Part shown: piece after piece, positions 1 to 11,638 of the stretch
Layout of the letters: each line of letters opens with the position of its first letter
Numbering within the stretch: position 1 is the first letter of the stretch
From: Calliopum simillimum
Lineage: Eukaryota > Arthropoda > Insecta > Diptera > Lauxaniidae
Length of the DNA stretch: 64,000 nt
Direction: 5' to 3'
Assembly: GCA_951812925.1 (NCBI GenBank)
Contig: OX638369.1
Location: forward strand, 45,317,061 to 45,381,060
The notes under the pieces: model-generated
What the model was told of the DNA's origin: nothing
Seen by the model: only the letters and a program-made list of their open reading frames with translations
Databases searched by the model: none
Position numbers and translations under genes: made by a program

Positions 1-862
1 TAACGAAAAATTAGTGAATGGTGCCCAAACTTAATAGGGTAGGTCATCAACAAAAATCTACCAAAATCTCAAAATTAATATAATATGTGGGGTTTCATTA
101 ACCACCCATTCAATTGTGTATATGGTTTTTGAAATACCAATTAGGTAGGCAATCTTTTTAAAAATTATCATCATCGTTGCTGATATGAATATATTTGATC
201 ATGTATTAATGATATATTAAATTAATTATTTTCATTCAGATAAATAATTTCTCCTCATTTTTATTGAAATTTTTTTGATTTTTAATTTGGTATTGAAGCT
301 ATTTGCGTTGGCCTTTTGTGTTTATTTTAAAATCATTTTTCACATTAATTTAGTGATTTTTTTTCCATAACCCATCATTTAACTATGAGTTTCCGCGTCA
401 AATTAATAAAAGCACTTTTAATACATATTTTTACGCATTTATTGAAATGCTGAAAAAATTTATGAAATATTAAACCATAAAATATGGTAACAAAAGCATG
501 TCAAGCGCAAGTTCGATTCTCCATTTTCATAAATTTCTGTTTTTTTTTTTTGTATTCGAAGAACTCGAAGTTGTCATTTTTTGTAATGGAATAAAATTTA
601 TTTAATATTTACATATTTAGTATTACCATTCCTTTTTTGGCAGCAACAAAATTGACACATGATCAAGCATCACCAAGAAATACAAATATAAATATATTCA
701 TATGACATATACACATTAGACTGTTACACAAATCTAATTTTGGGGAGGGAACAAATTTCTCGCAAAAATGTGAGCTTTATATTTTATGGAAAACCGGTGA
801 TAGTTAAAATACGTTGATAATTAAAAAAAGGTCTATCAAAAAAAAAAAAAAAAAAAAAAAAA
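1..862. other. AT-rich noncoding DNA
   Basis: No gene is visible. It contains poly-T (540-552) and poly-A (838-862) tracts and a B-box-like GTTCGATTC at 511-519 without a partner. Confidence 0.6.
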
Positions 863-1540
863 ACTAGTAAGGGTATTACCTTTGGCCCAGCCAAACATTA
901 AATACCCTACACTGCAGTGTTTCGAAAATTTTGCTTATATGGAAGGTGCCACGCCCTCTTCTCCGAGTTCACCCAGAGCTTACATTTAGTGTTTGGGTGA
1001 AATTTAGTTGGATTATCTCAAAAAAACTCTTTCAGTATACCATTTTGAAGCTTTTTGTTATATATATATTTAAATATTTCGCTTCAAAGCTAATCACAGT
1101 TTTCTCAAAATTTAAAACGATTTTAAACTTTGAAAGCTAAAAAACCATCGAAGTAACATCTTTACGAAAAAAATTATTAGAATCTTTTTTATGAAAAATT
1201 TGATGTTCACTCCAATAATAGTAGTTTCATTTGTCTGCGTTTTCTCTCTCACGAGATATGTACAAAAGTCTTTAGAAGAGTCCTTTTTTAAACTTAAAAC
1301 AAAGAAATACGATGCGCCACCAGTAAATATTAATATTATGGGCTCTCCTTGCACCAGAACTTTTAGTTTCTATCATTTTAACAAAAAAACTTGTTGGCAA
1401 GCAAATCGGAAGCAAAAAAATATATTATGAAGCAGTCTAATATATATTTATACTTTTCCATACCAGCCACGCCTCCATTACTACGTTACAAACGGAAGGA
1501 CAAAGTGAATATACCTTGGGTGTAGGTTATAAAAAAACCA
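863..1540 (+). repeat. Dispersed repeat family A, head and tail
   Basis: Seen: a head after a poly-A run (ACTAGTAAGGGTATTACCTT, TAAATACCCTACACTGCAGT), subunits with GGTGCCACGCCC, unrelated AT-rich DNA, and the tail CGTTACAAACGGAAGGACAA at about 1480-1540. Confidence 0.6.
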
Positions 1541-1604
1541 CAATAGGAGAATAGTGAATAACACTACATGCATATAGGCACTTAAGTTACCAATTTTTCT
1601 GAGG

Positions 1605-1690
1605 ACATATAGCGCAGTTCGTTGAAAAATGCGCTATGCTGAGAGTTTGACTTCAAATGTTTCTAGTTCAATCCCGATCTAAGTCAAAAA
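1605..1690 (+). ncRNA. tRNA-like segment (pseudo-tRNA or SINE head)
   Basis: Seen: an A box TAGCGCAGTTCG (1610-1621) and a B box AGTTCAATCCC (1665-1675) at tRNA-like spacing, followed by a short A run. Stems are poorly conserved, so it is not a functional tRNA. Confidence 0.35.
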
Positions 1691-3030
1691 AAGTTTAATT
1701 TTTCGAATCGTTAAAATAAATTAAATTAACCATTAATTGGTCTGATGAAAGTTGCGTGGCGGTAACCGAAACATATGTCACCATAGCCATGCTAAGTAGT
1801 TTTTTCTCTTCTTCTAATTGTCATAATATTCTAAGTTGAAAAATGCATGGAATTTTCGATCCTTGCAAATAATGACTAAAGTTCATAAAATTAGTACGAC
1901 GTCTTTAGATAAAAGTTTTATTTCTTATAAAAATATAGGTACAGTTTAGGAATACTGGTACTCCTTAAAAATAATGTCTTATACAAAAATGTATTCAAGT
2001 TCGCTCACAGTAGACAGTGTTATTCTAGCCGATCAAAAGTCTTTACTGTTTATTTGTAATAAAAAAATATCAGATTATATACTTTTGGGGTCGCTGATTC
2101 CAAATCTGTTAACCATTTTTTCAAAATCAAAATGCATTCCAAAAGTACGGACAATTGTCTCAGAAACTAATTATATCACGACAAAGTTATGGCTGGGCTG
2201 GCTTTGGAGATCGCTTATTCCGAATTTGGGATAAAATTTTTCGAAAACAAAATGGCGGATCATATATGGCAGTCAATTTTCTCAAAAACTGATTATATCA
2301 TTATTATTATTTGATCTGATCACGCAAATTTTCAATTTAAAGTTAGATTCTGCCGATATATCTCCGATATCAAATGTTATTGGTGTACTTGAAATATTTC
2401 CGAAGCTATGGCGATTTCAAATTTCGAGCTATGTAGACACATGGATATCCTTTTTATATTAAAAAAAAAAAAAATAGTATTTGAGTATGTAAATCTTCTG
2501 AAAATAGACCAAGTTATACTAATTATAAGCTACAAGAGGTTAGACCATTTAGACTAAAAGAAAAAATAACTTAAACTTTAACATTTTTTAAGAAATTTTT
2601 GGAAAAAATTTACATTTTCTGAATTTATCAAAGATAGTATTATTTCTTTGCATTCTGTTACCTTAAATATTTTAACTAGATAACAATTAGAGAAGGTTTT
2701 TTTTTTTTTTTTGGAACAGTCTAATGTCGTACATATGAATATACTTATTTTGTTCCAAAAAAAATTGCTTATACATTTGTATATGTGTTTGTTTGTTCTG
2801 TAACTGGAAATGTGCATTTGCAAGTGTCAGTGACAACCGAATGACACTAGAGAATGCAAAGAGATGTTAGCTGCTGCATGTAAACATTTTATCAAAAATA
2901 ATATTTGTAGATTCTTTACGGATTCACTCTGAAATATTTTTATATCTCATGTTGATTGCAATTTTCCATGCAGAAGCAGCAGAGTGTATTTTTATTATAA
3001 ATATATCCATTTTAATAAAATATGCTATTA
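1691..3030. other. AT-rich noncoding DNA
   Basis: Only short open frames and homopolymer runs. GATTCCAAATCTGTTAACC and GATCGCTTATTCCGAATTTG near 2090-2230 suggest a decayed tandem repeat. Confidence 0.55.
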
Positions 3031-3038
3031 TTGTACAT

Positions 3039-5002
3039 TAGGGTGCAGCAAAATTCAAAAAAAATTAGGGAATCAAAAATTATCATAGATTAAGATCTTA
3101 AAACAAAAACTGCATACTTAGTTTTGGTCAAAACCCCGAAAAAATGGCCCGCCAGGGGCTTGAATGAAGGTCTAAACGAAAAAAAACATTGTTTTTTCGC
3201 AGTTTTTTTATTTAATCTCAAAAACCTCGAAACTATTGGCAGTAGTTCATCCTAAACCTTTGAAAGGGATTAATTTTCTACATTTTTTGTTTTTTTCTCA
3301 TTGCTCCACAGTGAAGTTTACCCTATGGAAGTCCCGGAAGAAGTTCAAATTTTTTGATTCAAAAAACGTTTTTTTTTCCTATAACTCAAGATACACGAAA
3401 CACGCAAAAACTTTAGACCTCAATAAATATAGGAAATCTGTTTTCCTATAGTTTTGCTTTGAAATCTTTATTCCAAAAGTAAACGGTTTCCCGCTAGAGG
3501 CCGAAATTTGTTGAAAATAATTGTGTATCATGAAAAAGTGACCTTTATTGTTTTGATTTTAAAATATACCCAAAATTTTGATTAGAAACTAATGAAAAAA
3601 TTAAGAGCTTCCAAACATAGTCTTTAGAATGGAAATCGGATTGAAATTTCGCGAGATATGATAACTCTCACATTCTAGGTATTTTTTGTAAAGTTCTGAT
3701 TTTGGGTATTTTTGTTTCACAGTGTATTTTGCATACACAGCTTAAGATTTTTTTATGATTATTATCTTACGTTAAAGGACAATAAACAGCGCAACTTTCA
3801 GAACCAAGAATGTCAAAATCGGTTTGTAGATTCCTTGCGAATTTCAGCCTGAGAGTTTGGATTTTTTTAAATTTTTGTCAAATACGGCTTTTTTTGAGTA
3901 TGAGACTGTATACCCTAAATACCGTAAAAAATGTGTACTATTATATCCCAAAAACTAAAGGAAATATATTTTGCTATATGTTATTGCTTGCGTAAATTCC
4001 AACCGATTTCTTTTTCAAAGACAACGTTTGAAAGTTTTTAACATTATCTTAAATTTTTTATAAAAATATTGGGAAGATTTGCAAGCAAAAACATCGAAAG
4101 ATCGCTTCGAAATAAAAATTTCTCTAAATTCGATTTTTTTATCATAAAAATCGGCCTCTAGGGCACAAACTGTTAGCTGTGGAAAGATGACTATCAGGAA
4201 TAACATATAGCAAAATATATTTCCTTTAGTTTTTGGGATATAATAGTACACATGTTTTACGGTATTTAGGGTATACAGTCGCTCATACTCAAAAAAAAAA
4301 GCCGTATTTGACAAAAAGTTGTGTATTCAAAATACACTGTGAAACAAAAATACCCAAAATCAGAACTTTACAAAAAATAAAAATTTCAATCCGATTTCCA
4401 TTCTAAAGACCATGTTTGGAAGCTCTTAAATTTTTCATTAGTTTCTAATCAAAATTTTGGGTATATTTTAAAATCAAAACAATAAAGGTCACTTTTTCAT
4501 GATACACAATTATTTTCAACAAATTTCGGCCTCTAGCGGGAAACCGTTTACTTTTGGAATAAAGATTTCAAAGCAAAACTATAGGAAAACAGATTTCCTA
4601 TATTTATTGAGGTCTAAAGTTTTTGTGTGTTTCGTGTATCTTGAGTTATAGGAAAAAACCGTTTTTTGAATCAAAAAATTTGAACTTCTTCCGGGACTTC
4701 CATAGTGCAAACTTCACTGTGGAGCAATGAGAAAAAAACAAAAAATGTAGAAAATTAATTCCATTCAATGGTTTATGATGAATTACTACCAAAAGTTTCG
4801 AGGTTTTTGAGATAAAATAAAAAAACTGCGAAAAAACAATGATTTTTTTCGTTTAGACCTTCATTCAAGCCCCGGGCGGGCCATTTTTTCGGGGGTTTTG
4901 ACCAAAACTAAGTATGCAGTCTTTGTTATAATTCCTGCTCCCAAGATAATCTTTGATGCAACCTATAATTTTCCCATTATTTCGAAAAAGTGCTGCACCC
5001 TA
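3039..5002 (+). mobile_element. Palindromic (foldback) DNA transposon copy 1, 8-bp target duplication
   Basis: Seen: termini TAGGGTGCAGCA and TGCTGCACCCTA, flanked by TTGTACAT at 3031-3038 and 5003-5010. The left arm (to about 3985) and right arm (from about 4199) are inverted copies differing by scattered substitutions, and the right arm lacks about 120 bp present in the left. The outermost 90 bp of the two arms differ from each other, and the same asymmetric pair is found in the copy at 55115-58996. That shows this is a defined family, not a chance inverted duplication. Mirrored short open frames in both arms are by-products of the palindrome. It has no transposase, so it is non-autonomous. 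The 8-bp duplication and TAGGG ends suggest hAT-like (inference). Confidence 0.85.
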
Positions 5003-5916
5003 TTGTACATACTCAATATCTCTGTAGAAAATGGTTTTAATGTGCAACTACAAAATCTAACATCATAACTGTTTATTTTTTTCTAGTAAGTATTTAATGA
5101 AATAAATACATACGAATCGATGAGTGTTAAACCCCACATGTGACAATTTCTCGATTTTGCTTTTTTTGGCAGCTTCTTTTTGATGAAATAATCACACATC
5201 GATTTTCTGAATAAAAAAGACACTATCTGTCTTATTCCATAAGAAATTTTTGATTTTTAGATTATCAGAAACTCAATTTTTTTTTGTTAATTTTAAAAAT
5301 TTATAAAATATCTCAAAAAATTCGGAAAAAAATCATGCGGACAATTTCAAGCATTTTTTGCGTAAAACACTTTTTTCGTAAGGTACTAAAATTGTACAAG
5401 TTATATTTGTCTAAAATTATTTGGCATTTGACTAACGAGAAAGTCAGTTAAGTGAGGAAGAAAAACTCAGATATGTGATTATGTCAATGTTGCCACCTCT
5501 TACACACAAATTATACTCGCAATGATGCCATTCAAGTGACAAACCTTCTCCTACATATGCACATGTGCTTCTATTTTAATTGCCAATCAACACTTTTACA
5601 ATAATATTTAAATACCAAGTAGAATGTATGACAAAAATAACCCTTACCATAGCAATAATCAAAGAGTGAAACCAATTTTTTTCGGCAAACATCGACAATA
5701 CCTTTGCAAAAGTCACTGACAGTGTTACCAGCATAAGGAAATAAAAAATAATATAGTACAATGTGTATCTTAAAAGACTATAGATGGGAAAACTGTTACA
5801 TTTCAAACAGTGTATTATTTATTGCTGAAATATACATCGATTTAGTGTAGGTAAAGTTTCACCTAAATATAGTATGGTGCAAGTATGAACTTTTTGCAGA
5901 AAAAAAAAAATATATA

Positions 5917-6131
5917 GCCTTATCATGTATGACGAACGAATAAAGTGACTGATTTTCACTCATTAATATCAACTTATTTAAACTTTTTATTAAGAACTTA
6001 CTATAACCTAAGCGTTCATTTTAGTTCAAAGAATAAAGTTTGTAAGCATAAACTTCAAATCATCTTTTAACTTGAAGGATATAAGCAGTTGAAAATCAGT
6101 AAAACGATTCGTTCGTCATACATGATAAGGC
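5917..6131. mobile_element. 215-bp MITE, TA duplication
   Basis: Seen: GCCTTATCATGTATGACGAA at the left and its inverted copy at the right (near 6109-6131), flanked by TA. Terminal repeats extend about 40 bp with a few mismatches. Confidence 0.8.
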
Positions 6132-6133
6132 TA

Positions 6134-8090
6134 ATAAGCTTATGTATCAAATCAGTTTTCAAAAATTTGTTCTCGTCACTTGAAATAAAATCATTTTCTA
6201 AAATTTGCGTCAAAATATTATTTTACAGGAATATCGATATCGATGGATGGGGCTATACAGAATCCAATTGAAATATTCTTCCGTCGTCTGGTGCAAAAAT
6301 GTAAGATTACACTGAAAAATCAGATCAAATAAGGCCGATTCCAACTCAAGTTCTTCAGAATTTGCAATTGCGTTCTGAGATTCTTATAAAAAATTTCGAG
6401 ATATCGGTCCAAAAGATGGTTCCACTAAATTCCAAATATATTAATTTTTTTAAAATTACATTCTCGATTCTTGTAGCTTTTTAAATGTTTTTTGAATGTT
6501 ATCCAAAATATCGGTACGTCTTTACAAATTGCAACTGTCAAACATATTGCCACATAAAAATTTGTGAGTTGGTTAACCACAGCCAACGCGCGCAGTTGGC
6601 AGTTTCTTTACCTACACATTTCAACCAACTCCCATCAGAGTTGCGTTGAATTTGTTAAGTGTTGTGCTGTTGAAAACATTTGCTGCCTTAATTTAGTAGT
6701 TGCAACACCAATGCCACCAGTGTTGCATTTATTACGCTACATTCAGTATACTAGATATGAATACAGATGCCGGTGTATACGTTGTGGAGGAAGCGAAAAG
6801 AAAAAAAATGGTTTATTAAAGCCGAATAATTGCATGGTGGTAGTAGTAACGTGTATGAGTGTTTATGTGAAAAGGAAAAAGGAAATTACACGTATGCAAC
6901 GGTAATTATGACGTGCTGCATTATTAATGAAAAGTTTTTTCTGCCCTCTCGCATATAAAATTCATTTCTTTCTATCTTTTTATTTTTTTTTTAATTGAAT
7001 AACGAACAGTAAATGCAAATGTAATTAAATTAGTAAGCAGCATAAGAAATTGAATGGCAGCATGTGAATTTTGTAACATTACAAATAAGGGCTAGTATGT
7101 ATGACTATTTAAATAATGAAATACAAAATATTCCACATATTTTAGTTTTTCGAAATACTTACCTTTACATAAGCTAACGCGCAAAAGTATGCTACACTTA
7201 ATTCACTAAGCTTTGAAACTAGCTGGAAATGTCTTTTTTGATAAAACTTTTTTTAACTACTTTTTTACTTGAAAAAATCGACGTATAATATTACAAAGCA
7301 CCACTTATTCAGTGTAGTATTTAAACACTTTACGCTATAAAACTTAACGATGGAATGAATATTTTAAGTTTATCTTGCACCCATTGAGGCGAAGCGAAAT
7401 GCCGCATTCGAAAAACACATAAATAGATAAAAATGTTAACAATTTTGTAACGAATATAAAATACAAAAATTAAGACCGCCTTTAATTTTCATACAACTAC
7501 GCTAATCAAACCTATTTCATGTTTCGAATAAGTTGCTTGCAGCAACATTCCACACACATACACCCTTCCCCCGCAACATTCCCATAAACAAACGAAACTA
7601 CCTTCCGTACTGATAAGTGATAACTTTGCTGATTTTATTATTGTTATTGTATGCGTCAATGGTATTGTCTCGTAGTATTTAACTATAACAGCGGGGGTAT
7701 GCTGGAGTATGTGTGACTGCGTATGGCGGAATACGTGCAAGTTTATTGTGAAAACTTATTCCGTTTGCTTCAAGTAATAAATCTACGTGCTGTCAGTGTG
7801 AGTTAGTCAATGTGTCTTTGTTTGCAGTTATTCACAGAGTCGTAGCTATGGTTTTTTTCTGTGGGAGAGCATCGGAGTTTCAAAATATATTCGTTAATTT
7901 TTCGAGCTGCAATTTATGAAAAAAAATGAATTGTCAATCCAGTTCATACCTTAACTGAACTGCTTCCTACACACTTATTTTTGACACTGTAGAAGGCAGA
8001 AGTTTATTTCACTTCAGTTAATTTAAGTTCACTTCAATTCGTTCCATTTCATTTCACACTCACACCTCAAATTCAACGTCTAACATTCAG
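6134..8090. other. Noncoding DNA without recognised genes
   Basis: Less repetitive than most of the window. No open frame over 120 codons and no recognised protein similarity. It could be intronic or intergenic. Confidence 0.5.
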
Positions 8091-8101
8091 CATTGAACAC
8101 A

Positions 8102-8560
8102 TCACTTCACTTCACTTCACTTCACTTCACTTCACTTCACTTCACTTCACTTCACTTCACTTCACTTCACTTCACTTCACTTCACTTCACTTCACTTCAC
8201 TTCACTTCACTTCACTTCACTTTACTTTACTTTACTTTACTTCACTTCACTTCACTTCACTTTACTTTACTTTACTTTACTTTACTTTACTTTACTTTAC
8301 TTTACTTTACTTTACTTTACTTTACTTTACTTTACTTTACTTTACTTTACTTTACTTTACTTTACTTTACTTTACTTTACTTCACTTCACTTCACATCAC
8401 TTCACTTCACTTCACTTCACTTCACTTCACTTCACTTCACTTCACTTCACTTCACTTCACTTCACTTCACTTCACTTCACTTCACTTCAATTCACTTCAC
8501 TTCACTTCACTTCACTTCACTTCACTTCACTTCACTTCACTTCACTTCACTTCACTTCAC
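8102..8560. repeat. Pentanucleotide array (TTCAC)n with a TTTAC sub-block
   Basis: Seen: about 92 units. TTCAC dominates; TTTAC replaces it in 8221-8240 (4 units) and 8261-8380 (24 units). Single variants such as ATCAC and TTCAA are rare. The array keeps a forward frame open, so the 421-codon open frame 8093-9358 that spans both arrays is not a gene. Confidence 0.95.
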
Positions 8561-9166
8561 ACTTCACACTTCACACTTCACACTTCACACTTCACACTTC
8601 ACACTTCACACTTCACACTTCACACTTCACACTTCACACTTCACACTTCACACTTCACACTTCACACTTCACACTTCACACTTCACACTTCACACTTCAC
8701 ACTTCACACTTCACACTTCACACTTCACACTTCACACTTCACACTTCACACTTCACACTTCACACTTCACACTTCACACTTCACACTTCACACTTCACAC
8801 TTCACACTTCACACTTCACACTTCACACTTCACACTTCACACTTCACACTTCACACTTCACACTTCACACTTCACACTTCACACTTCACACTTCACACTT
8901 CACACTTCATACTTCACACTTCACACTTCACACTTCACACTTCACACTTCACACTTCACAATTCACACTTCACACTTCACACTTCACACTTCACACTTCA
9001 CACTTCACACTTCATACTTCACACTTCACACTTCACACTTCACACATCACACATCACTCCTCACACTTCACACTTCACACTTCACACTTCACACTTCGCA
9101 CTTCACACTTCACACTTCACACTTCACACTTCACACTTCACACTACACACTTCACAATTCACACTT
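8561..9166. repeat. Heptanucleotide array (ACTTCAC)n
   Basis: Seen: about 86 units directly following the pentamer array, from which the unit differs by insertion of AC. Variants become more common towards the right end (ATACTTC, CACATCAC, TTCGCAC). Confidence 0.95.
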
Positions 9167-10799
9167 GACTTCAAATCCCAAATTCTTACAAAAAAAGTTT
9201 TCTTTGACTACAGCACTGTGAGATTCTATTTCCTACTTATGTATGTGCGTGTGTCTTTGCTTTACTTAGCAGTCAACAATCAAAAAGGAGGAAATGCCTT
9301 TTGTTTCCACCTTTTGCTTGTAAAATGTTATCATTCACATTCACATTCGCATTCGTAAAAGCAACAAAATACAAAGATAAGACAATGAAATAAACTGCAA
9401 CAGTGCTCAGCTACCAAGTACGGCAGCAGCAGCAACAACAAGAGCTCAAGCAGCAATATAGGAACATTCAAACTGTAACATCTTAGCAGCAGGGATACAA
9501 AGGATATAAAGTTTACTGTTATATGAGTGTGTGTGTTACTGTTACTACATCCTAAGCGTTAAAGCAGCTAAACTTTTGCAAAAGCTTAGAAAAGTTTTTA
9601 ACCGTTAAGCAACTAAATAAAAAGCAGCAGCATAATAAGAAAAAGTGAAAAATAAAGGAAATAAATAAAAGAGAAAAAGACATATAAGCAACAGCGATAA
9701 AATGGCATAAAAAGATACTCGTCGACTTCACTTCAGTTACTTACGATTAAGTTTGTAATTCCTTAGTTGCTGACGGGGGAGATTCAAGCAACTCGAACAT
9801 GCAAACATACTATACGATACGTACATACAACATATATTAATTGCGGTGGGAGTTTTTTGATGCTTCTTGTCTGGGAGTACTCGTATGCTTTCATGTTTCA
9901 TATTTTTATTAAGTTTTCTTTATGCTAAACATATGTATGTATATTTCTTGACTTTTATTTTGTTCATTTACAGATTTTTCAAGAATTAATAAGGATAATT
10001 AACGTATTAAGAACCTCAAAGGGTGTATATTTCGTCTTAACTTTACAGAACTTCAGATAAAATACGTAATACATTAATATCGATGAAATGTTATGAATGA
10101 TATCCGAATAGAATTTTTTCCGAAGTATGCTGGGACCTTAGTGGGTATGCTTTCCAAGGCCACACCTAATTAAGTCTAATACATGTTAAAGTTTTTATAA
10201 TAAACTTCTTCCGTTAACTATCTGATGTTGTATCCAACCATAGTCTTTACCAAGTAAAATAAACTAAAAAAGTGATAATAACATTATACCATAATGCCCA
10301 AAATTGTTAATTTTTTCAAACTAGCAACGTAAACACTGTTCTTCCTCGAAATATGGACTGACGGGAGATTTGTCATTTTCATCTAATTGAGGTACCGAGA
10401 ATTCAGTGGTCCTATAAAATAGTACGAGATCCGGTAGTAAAAAAACGTATTGATCGAGTTTTTAGTTAAAATCTTATTTTTACATATATTTATGAATGAG
10501 GGAATAAATTTTTGACGGGTTGCCTTTAAAAATGTGGCCGCTTGTATTTTCAAATTACAAAAATTTTGATGGAGAGTCATATGTTCTACAAGTAAGTTTT
10601 GTTATATGTAAAAAAAAAAGTTTATCGTTTAGGAGTGGCAACGTGTTCCCACTATCCATAATAAGTCGAGTTGTACAATATATGGTAAAGTGGCCATAGC
10701 AACCTTGGATAAGACTACCTCTCCCAAGAAAGGCTTGAGATTTCTTGAAGAGAGAGATGCACCAAGAAACGTATTCCCACAATTTATGATAAATCGACA
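9167..10799. other. Noncoding DNA with CAG/CAA-rich stretch
   Basis: The CAGCAGCAGCAACAACAA run near 9424 and A-rich purine tracts (9610-9700) are typical of fly noncoding DNA. Imperfect direct repeats lie near 10645 and 10765 (TATTCCCAC-type). No gene seen. Confidence 0.5.
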
Positions 10800-11280
10800 T
10801 GGATGATTAGTCCCAGGCTGATCAGAGTCATACTAACAGTAGCGTATTGCTACGAAATCTGACCAGAGATTGTTCTGGTACCACGGGAGTCAGTAGCGCT
10901 TTGGAGCATCCGGTTCGCTGGATACTCCAACTGTCTAATGGGATGGCCCTTCGGGGAGTTTCGTTGTGACTGTGTCTTGGACCTAAATCGCAGGAAGAGT
11001 TTGATTACTCGGTGTGGAGTTGCATTCTCAACCGGGTGCCATGACCCAAAGAGTGGCAGATGTTTCAGATAGTCCTCATTTCCCTACCATTGGAAGGAAT
11101 TGTGTCTGATCGAATGTTTCTAAAAATGAAAACTAACTATTGGCTTTATGCTGATGGAAGGTTGCACCATCCGTCGTGCACGGACCGTGAAGAACACCGT
11201 GGGATTATACCATCATGGCAGGTGTTCACGTTAAACATAGGAGACTTCTGCCGGATCTTAGACTAAAAGGTTCAAATGCA
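10800..11280. other. GC-richer relic of unknown origin
   Basis: Seen: about 480 bp with balanced base composition unlike its AT-rich neighbours (for example GGGATGGCCCTTCGGGG). Short open frames only, none recognised. It could be the 3' part of a decayed retroelement. Confidence 0.3.
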
Positions 11281-11380
11281 AATTTTGCCTAGAAAGAGAT
11301 TTTTTAAAGAATCTCTGGTATCTGAATTGCTCAGCATTCAAGTTAATAATTCCGAAGTTTGATAAAAATTTTCCATTATT

Positions 11381-11638
11381 TGAGCCGTTCAAAATGACAA
11401 TGGTGCAACTCCAAAACTAGGCAAAAGTAATGTCATATAAATTATTTGCCATAATGATCGGTCATTTGATCGATATCATTTTTTCAACTTAATTTCAACA
11501 ATTGCTTATCATCAAGTAAATTTTTCGTGAAAACAGAAATTAATTTTATTCATCCATAACAAAATGTCAGTCAATTAATATTTTGACATTACTTTTGCCT
11601 CGTTTTGGAGTTGCACCATTGTCATTTTGAACGGCTCA
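11381..11638. mobile_element. 258-bp MITE with 54-bp terminal inverted repeats
   Basis: Seen: TGAGCCGTTCAAAATGACAA begins the left end and the inverted copy closes the right end, with one mismatch in the first 54 bp. A degenerate relative lies near 18340-18450. No target duplication is clear. Confidence 0.8.

Noticed and set aside
3810..4314. Short peptides with RLYTLNTVK and YYYIPKTKGNIF on both strands
   Set aside because: They come from the two arms of the palindromic transposon; the arms hold multiple stops and the other copy does not keep the frame.
8093..9358. 421-codon open frame rich in LHFTS and TSHFTLH repeats
   Set aside because: It is produced by translating the TTCAC and ACTTCAC simple arrays, which lack stops on that strand; no unique protein sequence or gene context.
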